From JAGWBG01 sp034421095 (GTDB taxonomy: Bacteria > Chloroflexota > Dehalococcoidia > Lucifugimonadales > JAGWBF01), in contig DAOUKR010000024.1 in NCBI GenBank assembly GCA_034421095.1, forward strand, positions 1 through 64,000: a DNA stretch of 64,000 nucleotides, in the 5' to 3' direction. The stretch's first letter is position 1. Every line of letters starts with the position of its first letter. Of the stretch, positions 43,418-52,634 are shown one piece after another. Made by a program: the position numbers and the translations under genes. The notes beneath the pieces were generated by a model. The model saw only the letters and a program-made list of their open reading frames with translations. It ran no database searches and was not told the DNA's origin.

Positions 43418-44214
43418 CCCCCGTTGGCCACCAGGAAGTCGAGAATTCGCGCTCTCGCTGTGTCTCCATGCTTTCCATGCAATATATCGCTGCCATGGTC
43501 TTTGGCACCCTCGTAGACAACGCTTTCTGACATATCCTCCTCCACCACCCCACCCTCAAATGCGGCTTGCAGATTCCTGGTTCCCGGCTCATCCTCATCA
43601 GACGCCATAAGCAATGCAGGTACTCGAACGCGCTCTTTTTCCACGTTGAGGCCCCTGAAGTCCAGTGGTGCCGAGAGAATCACGACCCCCGCCACACTCT
43701 CACTGGCCGCCACCTTCAGAGATGCCGTCCCGCCCATGCTGGCGCCAATCAAGAATACGCTTGAAGCGCCTCGATGTCTCAAAAACTCCAGTGCAGCCAT
43801 TATATCTCTGTCAATGAGATTTATATCCTTGCTACCGCTTGATTCATCATAGCCTCGGAAATCAAAGGCCAGCGCCATATAGCCCTCATCAGCCAACACC
43901 TGTCCGAATTCCCACCAGCTGGTCTGATTGGTCTGGAACATGTGGGCTAGCACCACTCCCGTATCGCTCTCTCCAAAGAGCTTTCCCCTTAGCTCCACAC
44001 CGTCCTCGGTAATAAAGCTAACGCTGGAGGCCTCCTCCGGCGTGGGTACGGGGGTCCGGTTAGACCTGCACCCCATGGATAAGAGTAATGATGCAAGAAC
44101 CGCAACAAATACCAGCGTTCGGATATATTTGCCGTCCCTCTCACTACGCCTGAAGAGGATGGAAGATAGCGGCGACATAGCCAATTTCTTGCTCATATCA
44201 AGTCTTCTAGCCAT
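43414..44214 (-). CDS. Alpha/beta-hydrolase, probable lipoprotein
   Basis: This 266-residue serine hydrolase has a positively charged N-terminus, a hydrophobic helix and a lipobox LLSMGC near residue 49, so it is probably membrane-anchored outside. VVLAHMFQTNQTSW is the oxyanion region, the nucleophile elbow is GASMGG (near residue 152), and YEGAKDHGSDIL carries the candidate catalytic His. It resembles dienelactone-hydrolase-type proteins. The overlap with hisH suggests co-transcription, although a secreted hydrolase has no obvious histidine role. Confidence 0.82.
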   Translation of the reverse strand: MARRLDMSKKLAMSPLSSILFRRSERDGKYIRTLVFVAVLASLLLSMGCRSNRTPVPTPEEASSVSFITEDGVELRGKLFGESDTGVVLAHMFQTNQTSWWEFGQVLADEGYMALAFDFRGYDESSGSKDINLIDRDIMAALEFLRHRGASSVFLIGASMGGTASLKVAASESVAGVVILSAPLDFRGLNVEKERVRVPALLMASDEDEPGTRNLQAAFEGGVVEEDMSESVVYEGAKDHGSDILHGKHGDTARARILDFLVANGG

Positions 44215-44228
44215 GCCCTTTTCGGGGT

Positions 44229-44804
44229 TCAGTCCGCTTGTCCGGTGAATTTTTCCATCGGCAAGCCCCGGTCCTGGTATCGGGCCAGGACGAACAGGAG
44301 GTCTCCCAACCGGTTCATGTAGCGCAGGACCTCCGGGTTGGTCAGCTTGTCTTGTTCGTCAAGGGCGACCACTCGACGCTCCGCAGTGCGGATGATAGTC
44401 CGAGCCAAGTCAATGGCAGCCGACGTCGGAGACCCGCCGGGCAGGATGAAGACATTGGGCATATCCGTGCCGCGCTCAAGGTCGTCAATCAGCTCTTCCA
44501 TCCTTGTAACCATCTCTGGCGTAACCGGCTTGAAGTGGCGCCTGAACATCTCGTAACGCTGGGGGTCAGTGGCCAACTCGGCAGCCACCGTGAAAAGCTC
44601 CTCCTGAAGCTCCCTCAGAATATTCTTGACCCTGCTATCTTCCGATAGCGCACGGGCCAGGCCCATGGCAGATACGGCCTCATCGCAGACCCCGTAAGCC
44701 TCGGTGTGGGGGTCGTTCTTTGAGACCCGGCCTCCGTAAAGCAGGCCTGTCTGCCCGGAATCACCGTACTTGGTATAAATTCTCTTGTTTGGCGAAGACG
44801 CCAT
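44229..44804 (-). CDS. PduO-type ATP:cob(I)alamin adenosyltransferase
   Basis: This enzyme forms adenosylcobalamin from cob(I)alamin and ATP. It has 191 residues from ATG 44804, which follows AAGGGGG by 6 bases; the longer frame upstream lacks family sequence. IYTKYGDSGQTGLLYGGRVS near residue 8 is the ATP-binding block, AYGVCDEAVSAMGLARA follows, and ILPGGSPTSAAIDLARTIIR (near 125) and RTAERRVVAL with YMNRLGDLLFVLARY complete the signature. In most PduO proteins the second block is GxxDELNS. It links to the corrinoid importer at 28-33 kb. Confidence 0.92.
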   Translation of the reverse strand: MASSPNKRIYTKYGDSGQTGLLYGGRVSKNDPHTEAYGVCDEAVSAMGLARALSEDSRVKNILRELQEELFTVAAELATDPQRYEMFRRHFKPVTPEMVTRMEELIDDLERGTDMPNVFILPGGSPTSAAIDLARTIIRTAERRVVALDEQDKLTNPEVLRYMNRLGDLLFVLARYQDRGLPMEKFTGQAD

Positions 44805-45001
44805 ACTCAACCCCCTTGCCGTCGCCTCATCAACCTGACCGGTCGTCTGATGAAGCCACCAAAGGCCCCGCATTTACCAGGTGAAGGGCTAAATTGTAGC
44901 ATAGGGAGATTCATAGCGCTATACTATAGCTGCCTTCTTGGCATGGGGACCAACGGGCGACCTGCGAGATGCCCCTACGGCGAGACCGGACATCGCCACT
45001 C

Positions 45002-45030
45002 GTCATTCTGGCGAAAGCCAGAATCCACAG
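45002..45030. repeat. Dispersed GTCATTCTGG repeat
   Basis: GTCATTCTGGC-GAAA-GCCAGAATCCA is a stem with a GAAA tetraloop, located 30 bases upstream of cofE. It is another copy of the genome's intergenic hairpin element. Confidence 0.75.
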
Positions 45031-45064
45031 GCCGGGAAACGGCTAAAAAACTGGAGAAAGTGTC

Positions 45065-45835
45065 ATGACGTCAGGAATACAGATTATAGGCATCGGCGGT
45101 ATGCCGGAAATAAAGGCGGGGGATGACGTTGCCAACCTGATAGTAGAGGCCATGGACCGGCAGAGCGTTCCTGTCCAGCAGGGAGACATTCTGGTGGTCA
45201 CCCAGAAGATAGTCTCAAAAGCCGAAGGCAGGGTGCTGAAGCTGGAGGATATACAGGCCTCCGCCATCGCTCTTCAGCTATCGGAGGGGCATAACCGGGA
45301 CCCCCGTCACACCGAGGTTATCCTGCAGGAGAGCAGGCGAATCGTGCGCATGGACAGGGGCAACATCATCAGCGAGACCAGGCACGGGTTCACCTGCGCC
45401 AATGCTGGCGTGGATGCCTCCAACATCCCCGGTGAAGGTACGGTGGCATTGCTTCCCATAGACCCCGACGCTTCCGCGGAGAGGATTCAAGCCGGGGTCA
45501 GGGAGAAGACCGGGAAGGACGTGGCCGTGATTATATCCGACACTTTCGGACGACCCTGGCGAGAGGGTGCGGTGAACGTGGCTATCGGGGTATCGGGCAT
45601 GAATCCCATGCAGGATTATCGTGGAATGGAAGATGCCTACGGCCAGCTTATGCGTTCCACGGTGATAGCGGTAGCGGATGAGCTGGCCGCGACGGCTGAA
45701 CTGGTCACCGGCAAAGTTACGGGCGTGCCAGTGGCGCTAATAAGGGGCTACGAGTATGAGGCGGCAAGCCCGCCCGACCAACCCAGGGGAGCTCGAGCCC
45801 TGGTAAGGTCCTCCGAGAGAGATATGTTCCGATGA
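45065..45835 (+). CDS. cofE: Coenzyme F420-0:L-glutamate ligase CofE
   Basis: This GTP-dependent ligase adds glutamates to coenzyme F420-0. It has 256 residues. GDILVVTQKIVSKAEGR near residue 41, RHGFTCANAGVDASN near 105, and VIISDTFGRPWREGAVNVAIG near 158 are the defining blocks. The actinobacterial two-domain FbiB has an extra nitroreductase domain; here only the ligase domain is present. It shows that the cell makes F420, in line with the LLM oxidoreductase. No other cof gene is nearby. Its ATG follows GGAGAAAG. Confidence 0.95.
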   Translation: MTSGIQIIGIGGMPEIKAGDDVANLIVEAMDRQSVPVQQGDILVVTQKIVSKAEGRVLKLEDIQASAIALQLSEGHNRDPRHTEVILQESRRIVRMDRGNIISETRHGFTCANAGVDASNIPGEGTVALLPIDPDASAERIQAGVREKTGKDVAVIISDTFGRPWREGAVNVAIGVSGMNPMQDYRGMEDAYGQLMRSTVIAVADELAATAELVTGKVTGVPVALIRGYEYEAASPPDQPRGARALVRSSERDMFR

Positions 45836-45873
45836 GCCTTGGACGTGATAGCGGGAACGTTGTTGACATAGTC

Positions 45874-46134
45874 TCAAGACTCTTCACTATCGGGTGCGTC
45901 GTCAGAGGGAGCAGGCGTGGTGTACTGTCCACCGGACTTGTTGGCAGAGGGGTCCTCACCCCAAGGCGCGGCTTCGATATAGTTTTTGAATTCCCGCACC
46001 TCCGCACATAGCTGGCATACGCCATTGCTCATCGGCCCCGTGGGAGCTTCGATAATCCAGTGATGCCGGCACTCCTCCTTGTTCTGACCGTCCCCAGACA
46101 CTGGCCTGGAAGCCTGCTGTACCATATAATCCAT
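45874..46134 (-). CDS. Small zinc-ribbon-like protein
   Basis: This 86-residue protein has one conserved block: ECRHHWIIEAPTGPMSNG followed by VCQLCAEVREFKNYIEA (about residues 21-55). The Cys, His and CxxC spacing suggests a single zinc site. The remainder is low-complexity and acidic (SDDAPDSEES). I know similar short proteins of unknown function from Chloroflexota and Actinobacteria. Start is ATG 46134 or 46125. Confidence 0.65.
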   Translation of the reverse strand: MDYMVQQASRPVSGDGQNKEECRHHWIIEAPTGPMSNGVCQLCAEVREFKNYIEAAPWGEDPSANKSGGQYTTPAPSDDAPDSEES

Positions 46135-46477
46135 CCCCTTTCTGTAAGAACAGAACCTAGCTCAGGGTATATGCACTGCCAAGGATATTTGGAGACACCG
46201 ATTGGGGATTATCCCAATCAAATTCAAAACATTGCCGCTTTTAGACCAGATACGGTATTTATGAATAATTGGATTCTTCGCAGGCCCTAGAATTCAGATT
46301 AAGTTATCCACTGCCCCCTCTGCAGGTCAAGGCATTTCCGTACAAGATTGCATGAATCTCCTTTCTTCCCCGGCATTCCTAAGTTATACTGTGACACGAT
46401 AACCCACCAGCATTCGGGCTTTGCGACTTCAACCCTTTAACAGAAAAGGAGGCCAGAGCCGAAGGTCGGTTGCAGAG
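46135..46477 (+). other. Intergenic region before ktrB
   Basis: It holds the hairpin GATTGGG-GATTAT-CCCAATC (46200-46219). I see no gene, no cyclic-di-AMP riboswitch core and no strong promoter, though TATACT-like sequence lies near 46386. AAAGGAGG at 46446 is too far from the ktrB ATG to serve it. Confidence 0.35.
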
Positions 46478-47908
46478 ATGGCCCGTCAAGGAAAAATAGG
46501 CGACAGGATAGTGCGCCGCCCCCGGATTCGTGAGGTGTTGCCCAAGGTCGTAAAGGGCAGCCCCGTGAGGCATCCGGCCCGCCACTTCACGCCCCCGTTC
46601 ATTCTCTTCTACAGCTTCGGACTTCTGATAATCCTGGGAGGAGGCCTCCTCACCCTTCCCATCTCCAGTGCTGACGGCGGCTTCACGTCTGCAGACATAG
46701 CTTTCTTCACCTCCACTTCTGCAGTGACGGTCACGGGTCTCACAGTGGTCAACACGGCCACCTACTGGAGCACCTTCGGTCACGCGGTAATTTTCACGCT
46801 GATGCTGGTGGGAGGGCTGGGATTTACGACCCTTGCTACTTTCTTCCTGATAGTCCTGGGCCAGCGTATCACGCTGCCGGAGCGGATGCTGATGCGGGAC
46901 ACTCTGGGAGTGGACCGCCTCGGAGGGCTGGTAGCCGTGCTGCGCAATATTGTGCTGATAGTCCTGGCAATTTACGTGATTGGGATGCTGCTGATATGGT
47001 GGCGTCTCCAGGAGGTTTTCCCGCCAGGTGAAGCTCTGTGGCAATCGGCTTTCCTCTCCGTATCCGGTTTTAACAGCGCCGGCTTCTCCATACTGCCCAA
47101 TGCCAGCAGCCTGGAGAATTTTTTCTCCAATACACCTCTCCTCGCTTTCCTGGCAATTCTCATTGTCCTGGGGGGAATAAGCTGGACCGTGCTGGTAGAC
47201 CTCTTCAGGCAGAGGCGCTTCTCCAGGCTAACCCTGGATACCAAGATGGTAATTACCACCAGCCTTTTCCTGTGGGCCATTGGGGCTTTGATATTCTTCA
47301 TAGCGGAGTACGACAACGAGGCCACTATTGGGACATCTTCGGTTCTGGAGAAGGGTTTCCAGTCCGTCTTTGCCTCCATAAGCGGAAGGACGGCGGGTCT
47401 GAGTACCGTTGATTTCAGTGCCACTTCAGACCTCACCGACCTCTTCTATCCCTTCCTCATGTTCGTGGGGGGTGCGGCAGGGTCGGTGGCGGGAGGCATA
47501 AAGGTAGCCACCCTGGCAGTAATCATGGCCGCCATCATCTCCTCCATAATGGGCAGGTTTCAAGCCGAAGCCTTCGGCAGAGAGATACCCCACTTTCAGG
47601 TCCACAGGGCGCTTACAGTGGCCGCTTTGGGACTCGTCCTGGTTTTCGCCGTGTCCTTGGTCCTCACTTTCACAGAGAAAAGCAACGATATACCCTTTCT
47701 TCACCTGCTCTTTGACACCGTGTCGGCTTTTGGCACTACCGGGCTATCTACAGGCGTTCCCCCACAGCTTAGCCTGGCTGGTAAAATACTGTTTATGATA
47801 ACCATGTTTGTCGGTAGGCTCGGACCTCTCACACTGGCGCTGGCATTAGCTCCAAGAGAAGAGGCTAGGATATATCGTTTTGCCCAAGAAAGAGTTAAAA
47901 TGGGTTAA
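46478..47908 (+). CDS. Potassium transporter membrane subunit (KtrB/TrkH family)
   Basis: This is the channel-like subunit of a K+ uptake system, about 476 residues from ATG 46478 (a TTG at 46421 would add 19). Four pore modules are visible: TSTSAVTVTGLTV, VSGFNSAGFSI, ISGRTAGLSTVD, and SAFGTTGLSTGVP, each with the selectivity-filter Gly. Long hydrophobic helices separate them. The first base-pair partner, a TrkA-like regulator, follows 75 bases later. KtrB and TrkH cannot be separated by eye, and a Na+-coupled mode is possible. Confidence 0.94.
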   Translation: MARQGKIGDRIVRRPRIREVLPKVVKGSPVRHPARHFTPPFILFYSFGLLIILGGGLLTLPISSADGGFTSADIAFFTSTSAVTVTGLTVVNTATYWSTFGHAVIFTLMLVGGLGFTTLATFFLIVLGQRITLPERMLMRDTLGVDRLGGLVAVLRNIVLIVLAIYVIGMLLIWWRLQEVFPPGEALWQSAFLSVSGFNSAGFSILPNASSLENFFSNTPLLAFLAILIVLGGISWTVLVDLFRQRRFSRLTLDTKMVITTSLFLWAIGALIFFIAEYDNEATIGTSSVLEKGFQSVFASISGRTAGLSTVDFSATSDLTDLFYPFLMFVGGAAGSVAGGIKVATLAVIMAAIISSIMGRFQAEAFGREIPHFQVHRALTVAALGLVLVFAVSLVLTFTEKSNDIPFLHLLFDTVSAFGTTGLSTGVPPQLSLAGKILFMITMFVGRLGPLTLALALAPREEARIYRFAQERVKMG

Positions 47909-47982
47909 AGTTACAGCCAATGCTTTGCGGATAAGGGATGGAGACTCCAAATCGGAATTGATGCCGGAGGCTGGAAGACGGG

Positions 47983-48702
47983 ATGAAGAAGCAAGTGGTG
48001 GTTATAGGGCTAGGCAGGTTCGGCTCCAATATAGCCAGAGAGCTATACCAGATGGGTCACGACGTGCTGGGCATAGACACGGAGGAAAGGGACGTACAGG
48101 AAACGCTGGGCCACGTGACCTATGCGGTAAGGGCAGACGCTACCAATGAGGCGGTACTGAAAGAGCTGGGCGTTTCCAACTTCGACGTGGCGGTTGTTGC
48201 CATAGGGGCAGACGTGCAGGCCAGCATACTTGTGACCTACATGTTGAAAGACCTGGGCATTCCATTCGTCGTTAGCAGGGCCATAAATGACCTTCATGGC
48301 AGGGCCCTTGAGGGCATAGGCGCAGATAAGATAGTGTATCCGGAACAGGAGATGGGCAGAAGGCTGGCCCACATAGGATTCCAGGCCGGCGTCCTGGACT
48401 ACATGGAGGTGGCTCCCAACTATGGGATTACCAAATTGAGGCCACCGGACCATCTGGTAAAGCACACCCTGGAAGAGTCCGGGCTTACCGGCCCCAGGGA
48501 CAAATACCGCGTGGCCGTCCTAGGCATAAGGCGAGGCCGAGAATACTTTCTTGTACCCGCAAAAGACGAGGAAATCAGGCCGGGGGACATCCTTCTGGTA
48601 GCGGGCAACGTTGAGCAAATCGGCAAGGTCCATGATTCCATCAAAGAGCTTCGTCACTCGGACGCCGAAGGCGATGCTCAAGAGAACGAGCGGGCTGCGT
48701 GA
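47983..48702 (+). CDS. Potassium uptake regulatory subunit (KtrA/TrkA)
   Basis: This is the cytoplasmic gating ring subunit of the KtrB partner, 239 residues. The RCK-N Rossmann domain starts VVVIGLGRFGSNIARELYQM and has GIDTEE as the ribose-contacting acid. The RCK-C domain occupies about 140-220 (LEESGLTGPRDKYRVAVLGI, then IRPGDILLVAGNVEQI). ATP/ADP or c-di-AMP binding is expected from the family. Confidence 0.94.
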   Translation: MKKQVVVIGLGRFGSNIARELYQMGHDVLGIDTEERDVQETLGHVTYAVRADATNEAVLKELGVSNFDVAVVAIGADVQASILVTYMLKDLGIPFVVSRAINDLHGRALEGIGADKIVYPEQEMGRRLAHIGFQAGVLDYMEVAPNYGITKLRPPDHLVKHTLEESGLTGPRDKYRVAVLGIRRGREYFLVPAKDEEIRPGDILLVAGNVEQIGKVHDSIKELRHSDAEGDAQENERAA

Positions 48703-48793
48703 CCTATCTCAATACAATATTACACCCCTCAAGACCGATGCTCACTAACTTCCTAAACACAAATTACGGCGGAAGGTCAACAGGACTCGCACC

Positions 48794-49252
48794 ATGGCCA
48801 TAAATGCCAAGAAAATACTTGTGCCTGTAAAGGGAGACCAAGCGGGAGAAGACGCCTTTCGCCTTGCCTGCGAGTTGTCCAGGGACACTAAAGCCCGGCT
48901 ATATGCCCTGTATGTCATCGAAGTCCAACAGGAGCTTCCTATAGATATAGACGCAGACACTACTCAAGGGGAAGCTATTCTGAGTCGGATAGAAGCCCTG
49001 AGCCGGGAGGAGAAGTATCCGGTGGATGCAACCTACATCCAGGCCAGACACGCCGGGCCGGCCATTGTACAAGAGGTTATGGAGCGCGGAATAGAGCTCA
49101 TGGTGTTAGGGGTCCCTTACAAACGGCGCTTCGGCCAGTTCACCATTGGAGCAACAACCCTCTTTGTCCTCAAAAACGTCCCCTGTCCTGTAATCTTGCG
49201 CAGAGAGCGAATCAGTGTTGCGGGCCAGTCAGGTTTGACGCCGGTCAGGTGA
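48794..49252 (+). CDS. Universal stress protein (UspA family)
   Basis: This 152-residue protein has the Usp fold: KKILVPVKGDQAGEDAFRLA at the N-terminus and a C-terminal VLGVPYKRRFGQFTIGATTL segment. The ATP-binding motif GxxGxx(9)GSxS appears as the partial variant GVPYKRRFGQFTIGATT, so nucleotide binding is uncertain. It lies in a potassium-transport block, a context in which Usp proteins are common. Confidence 0.85.
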   Translation: MAINAKKILVPVKGDQAGEDAFRLACELSRDTKARLYALYVIEVQQELPIDIDADTTQGEAILSRIEALSREEKYPVDATYIQARHAGPAIVQEVMERGIELMVLGVPYKRRFGQFTIGATTLFVLKNVPCPVILRRERISVAGQSGLTPVR

Positions 49253-49274
49253 TAAGTTACGGAGAGCTAAGTAT

Positions 49275-49700
49275 ATGCACGTCCTGATACTGGGATACGA
49301 TATGCTGGGAGCACAGCTTGCCGCAGACCTGGCAGGGGAAGGGCACAGGATTACGGTCATGGATACTCGCCCTAATTTCTTCGACGTTCTACCCCATAGC
49401 CCTAACATGAATGCGGTGCTCACGTCCGAGTCCCTTATGGACGACCTGCGTAACGCCGGTATAAATAACGTAGACGTTTTTCTTGCCATCACGGAAGACG
49501 ACACCAGAAACGCGATGGCAGCTCAGGTGGCAAGCCACATATTCCACGTATCCGACGTTATTTGCCAAATCGGTGACCCCCAGCGCGAGAAGTTTTACAG
49601 GGGATTGGGCATAAACGTGGTCTGTCCTACGGTAGTGACCCTGAATGTCCTCAAAGAAGCGTTCTTGAATCGTGAAGGCACTTCGCCAGATTCACCGTAA
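49275..49700 (+). CDS. TrkA-N domain protein
   Basis: This single RCK-N domain has 141 residues: LILGYDMLGAQLAADLAGEG at the NAD-binding turn, VMDTRPN for the ribose contact, and DVFLAITEDDTRNAMAAQVA. It lacks the RCK-C domain. It may work with the following TrkA-like protein, 14-20 bases downstream, as a split regulator of potassium transport. Confidence 0.88.
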   Translation: MHVLILGYDMLGAQLAADLAGEGHRITVMDTRPNFFDVLPHSPNMNAVLTSESLMDDLRNAGINNVDVFLAITEDDTRNAMAAQVASHIFHVSDVICQIGDPQREKFYRGLGINVVCPTVVTLNVLKEAFLNREGTSPDSP

Positions 49701-49720
49701 CATGAGCTAAGGTCGTGGCT

Positions 49721-50440
49721 ATGTACATCCTGGTAGTAGGCTGCGGGAAAACCGGATATTCCCTTGCCAACGCTATGTTGGCAATAGGCCACGAGGTACT
49801 GGCAATCGAGAAGGACCGCCCGCGTTATGAATCATTGTACGAAGAATTGGGCAGTATAGTCTTTCAGGGAGACGGGACAGAAGTGCAGGTGCTGAAGGCT
49901 GCCGGCGCCGGAAGGGCTGACGTAGCAATCGCGGTAGCAACCAGGGACGAGGACAACCTTGCTATCTGCCAGATAGCGAAGAGCCTCTTTAACGTATCAA
50001 AGACCATAGCCGTGGTGAAGAACCCGCAGAACGAAGCTCTTTTCAGGCTGCTCGGTGTGGACGTTACTGTGAATAGCACACACCTGATACTCTCAACGAT
50101 AGAGGAGGAAGTACCCGGTCACTCCCTGGTACACTTGATGAGCCTTCCATCGAGAGGCAGGGAGAGCGGCGAAGGAAGCGCCCTTGACCCACTGAATACC
50201 ACGCCACATCTTCTGGTCAGCATCAACATACCCCCTGACGCAGCCGTAGCAGGCACCCAGCTTGAGGAGGTAGAACTTCCTCCCAACAGCTTTATATCCC
50301 TGGTAGTGAAGAACCGGGGGCCGGTGTTGGCTTCTGAAGACGTGGTCCTAGACTCAGGCGATGACATAATAGCTGTGACAAGCCCGGAAGAGGAGCAGCT
50401 TCTTTACGAGGCTCTTACGGGAGTGGAACGATGGGCATAG
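49721..50440 (+). CDS. TrkA-type potassium regulator (RCK-N plus RCK-C)
   Basis: This 239-residue protein starts at ATG 49721 (GTG 49715 is also in frame). VVGCGKTGYSLANAMLAIG is the Rossmann turn, and DVAIAVATRDEDNLAICQIA follows. The C-terminal RCK-C domain (from about 155) has PHLLVSINIPPDAAVAG and LDSGDDIIAVTSPEEEQ. It is the third TrkA-like protein of the block. Its end overlaps the pheA start by 10 bases, so translation is likely coupled. Confidence 0.9.
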   Translation: MYILVVGCGKTGYSLANAMLAIGHEVLAIEKDRPRYESLYEELGSIVFQGDGTEVQVLKAAGAGRADVAIAVATRDEDNLAICQIAKSLFNVSKTIAVVKNPQNEALFRLLGVDVTVNSTHLILSTIEEEVPGHSLVHLMSLPSRGRESGEGSALDPLNTTPHLLVSINIPPDAAVAGTQLEEVELPPNSFISLVVKNRGPVLASEDVVLDSGDDIIAVTSPEEEQLLYEALTGVERWA

Positions 50441-51303
50441 ACTCGACGATTCCGCCCCCCAAGAGCCTGGCTTTCTTGGGGCCTGTGGGAACCTTCACAG
50501 AAGAGGCCGCCCTCCTTTACAGCCGTGACTATCCTTCGTCTAGCTCAGGATATAGCCTTGAGCCATTTCCCAGCATACCGGCCATAGCCTTTGCGGTAGC
50601 CTCCGGGACTGCGGAAGAAGGAGTGGTGCCCATAGAGAACAGCCTCGAGGGTGCTGTGACCTATACCCTGGACATCCTGATTCAGGAAGAAGGATTATTC
50701 ATACGCCGAGAACTGGTCTTGCCCATACGACATTGCCTTCTGGTCAAGCCGGGTACTCAGGCCTCAGAAGTCCGATCGGTCTACTCTCACCCTCAAGCAT
50801 TGGGGCAATGTAGAGACTTCCTGGAGCAGCATTTCCCGGAAGCTCAGCTAATAGCCACCTTGAGCACAGTGGCCGCCGTTGAGGACATGAAAGAGGACCC
50901 TACGCCGGCAGCGGCCATATCCCCCAAACGCGTGGCCAAGATATACGGCATGGAAATCCTGGCCGAAGGGATTGAGGACAACTCATCCAACGCCACCCGC
51001 TTTGTTACCCTCGCCCGCACTGACCATCCTCCAACCGGGTACGACAAGACTTCTCTCTGCTTTTCCTTCCAGGAGGACAAGCCGGGGCTTCTTTACAACA
51101 TTATGGGAGAGTTCGCCCGACGGAACATAAATCTGGCTAAAGTGGAGTCACGCCCGGCAAAGCGCTCACTGGGACAATATATCTTCCTTATTGACTGTGA
51201 GGGCCACCGGGAGGACCCGATTATAAGAGAGGCTATAGGGGCTGTAAGAGCACAAACCACCTCGCTCAAAATCTTCGGCTCCTACCCCAGATGGAGCGGA
51301 TAG
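50431..51303 (+). CDS. pheA: Prephenate dehydratase
   Basis: This enzyme turns prephenate into phenylpyruvate for phenylalanine synthesis. It has 290 residues. FLGPVGTFTEEAAL opens the catalytic domain, GVVPIENSLEGAV follows near residue 68, and NATRFVTLAR near 192 carries the catalytic Thr of the TRF motif. The regulatory ACT domain (from about 208, TSLCFSFQEDKPGLLYNIMG) has the ESRP-type phenylalanine-binding segment VESRPAK. No chorismate mutase domain is present. It converges with trpB. Confidence 0.96.
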   Translation: MGIDSTIPPPKSLAFLGPVGTFTEEAALLYSRDYPSSSSGYSLEPFPSIPAIAFAVASGTAEEGVVPIENSLEGAVTYTLDILIQEEGLFIRRELVLPIRHCLLVKPGTQASEVRSVYSHPQALGQCRDFLEQHFPEAQLIATLSTVAAVEDMKEDPTPAAAISPKRVAKIYGMEILAEGIEDNSSNATRFVTLARTDHPPTGYDKTSLCFSFQEDKPGLLYNIMGEFARRNINLAKVESRPAKRSLGQYIFLIDCEGHREDPIIREAIGAVRAQTTSLKIFGSYPRWSG

Positions 51304-51327
51304 GCAGATAGAAGGACTGATATACCG

Positions 51328-52536
51328 CTAACCGCTGAGGTCTACTCCGCCAGCTTCCGCGACAACGTGTATATCCTTATCGCCTCGGCCACTGAGACAC
51401 ACGAGAATAATCCGGTCCTGAGCCATGCCCTTTGCAAGCTCCACCGCATGGTACACGGCGTGGGATGGTTCAAGAGCAGGTATGATACCCTCGGTTCGGG
51501 AGAGGAGATGGAAACCTTCCAACGCCTCCCTGTCACCCACAGCCACATATTCGGCCCGTCCGGTCTCCTTTAGATGGCTATGCTCCGGGCCGACGCCGGG
51601 ATAGTCCAGCCCCGCCGAGATGCTATGCGTCTCCATCACCTGTCCATGTTCGTCTTGAAGCAGATACGACATTGAGCCGTGAAGCACTCCCGGCCTTCCT
51701 GCGCTAAGAGTTGCAGCGTGTTTATTTCTATCCAGTCCTTCTCCCCCCGCTTCCACTCCAACAAGCCTCACACCCTCATCCTGTATGAATGGATAAAAGG
51801 TACCGATAGAATTGCTGCCGCCGCCTACACAAGCCACCACATAATCGGGCAGCCTGCCTTCGACTTGCAACAATTGACCCCTGGCTTCACTGCCGATGAC
51901 GGAGTGGAAGTCACGTACCATCATGGGGTACGGATGCGGTCCCACCGCACTACCCAGCAGATAATGGGTACTCTCCACATTGGTCACCCAGTCCCTTATA
52001 GCCTCGTTGATGGCGTCCTTCAAGGTACGGCTTCCCGACTCAACGGGTCGTACCTCGGCACCCAATAACCGCATCCGGAACACGTTGAGAGACTGCCTTC
52101 TAATATCCTCGGAACCCATGTAGACGATACATTGGAGACCCATCATAGCGCACACTGTCGCCGTCGCCACGCCGTGTTGTCCCGCTCCCGTTTCCGCTAT
52201 GATTCGTTGCTTGCCCATGTGCTTTGCCAACAACGCCTGACCGAGGGCGTTGTTAATCTTGTGCGCCCCCGTGTGGGCCAAGTCTTCCCGCTTTAGATAA
52301 ATCTTCCCACCCCCACATTGTCTTGTGAGATTGGCTGCAAAGTAAAGCGCGGTGGGTCTGCCGGCGTAGGTTAGGTTCAGGGTCTCAAGCTCTCGACGAA
52401 AAGCCTGGTCATCCTTCGCCTCGTTATACGCCCGTTCCAACTCCTCAAGGGCGGACATGAGTGTCTCGGGCACGAACTTGCCCCCAAAGGACCCGAATCG
52501 CCCTCGTTGGTCCGGCAAAGCTCTGGTGTCTACCAC
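51328..52536 (-). CDS. trpB: Tryptophan synthase beta subunit
   Basis: This PLP enzyme joins indole and serine. It has 402 residues. FGSFGGKFVPETLM starts the chain, the Schiff-base Lys93 is in TGAHKINNALGQ, and GGGSNSIG (near 230) holds the PLP phosphate. The sequence is of the standard TrpB1 type, which normally pairs with TrpA, but no trpA gene occurs in the window. trpF is the upstream partner about 100 bases away. Confidence 0.96.
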   Translation of the reverse strand: MVDTRALPDQRGRFGSFGGKFVPETLMSALEELERAYNEAKDDQAFRRELETLNLTYAGRPTALYFAANLTRQCGGGKIYLKREDLAHTGAHKINNALGQALLAKHMGKQRIIAETGAGQHGVATATVCAMMGLQCIVYMGSEDIRRQSLNVFRMRLLGAEVRPVESGSRTLKDAINEAIRDWVTNVESTHYLLGSAVGPHPYPMMVRDFHSVIGSEARGQLLQVEGRLPDYVVACVGGGSNSIGTFYPFIQDEGVRLVGVEAGGEGLDRNKHAATLSAGRPGVLHGSMSYLLQDEHGQVMETHSISAGLDYPGVGPEHSHLKETGRAEYVAVGDREALEGFHLLSRTEGIIPALEPSHAVYHAVELAKGMAQDRIILVCLSGRGDKDIHVVAEAGGVDLSG

Positions 52537-52634
52537 TGTAATCCTCCTGAAGCAGACTCGGGTTACTTACTCCACGTGGGCGGAGTATGACCTACCCACA
52601 TATCTCGTTCTTCCTCAACTAGAAGAGTGGAGGG

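Noticed and set aside
46135..46477. A cyclic-di-AMP riboswitch before the potassium channel gene
   Set aside because: I looked for its conserved core blocks and did not see them.
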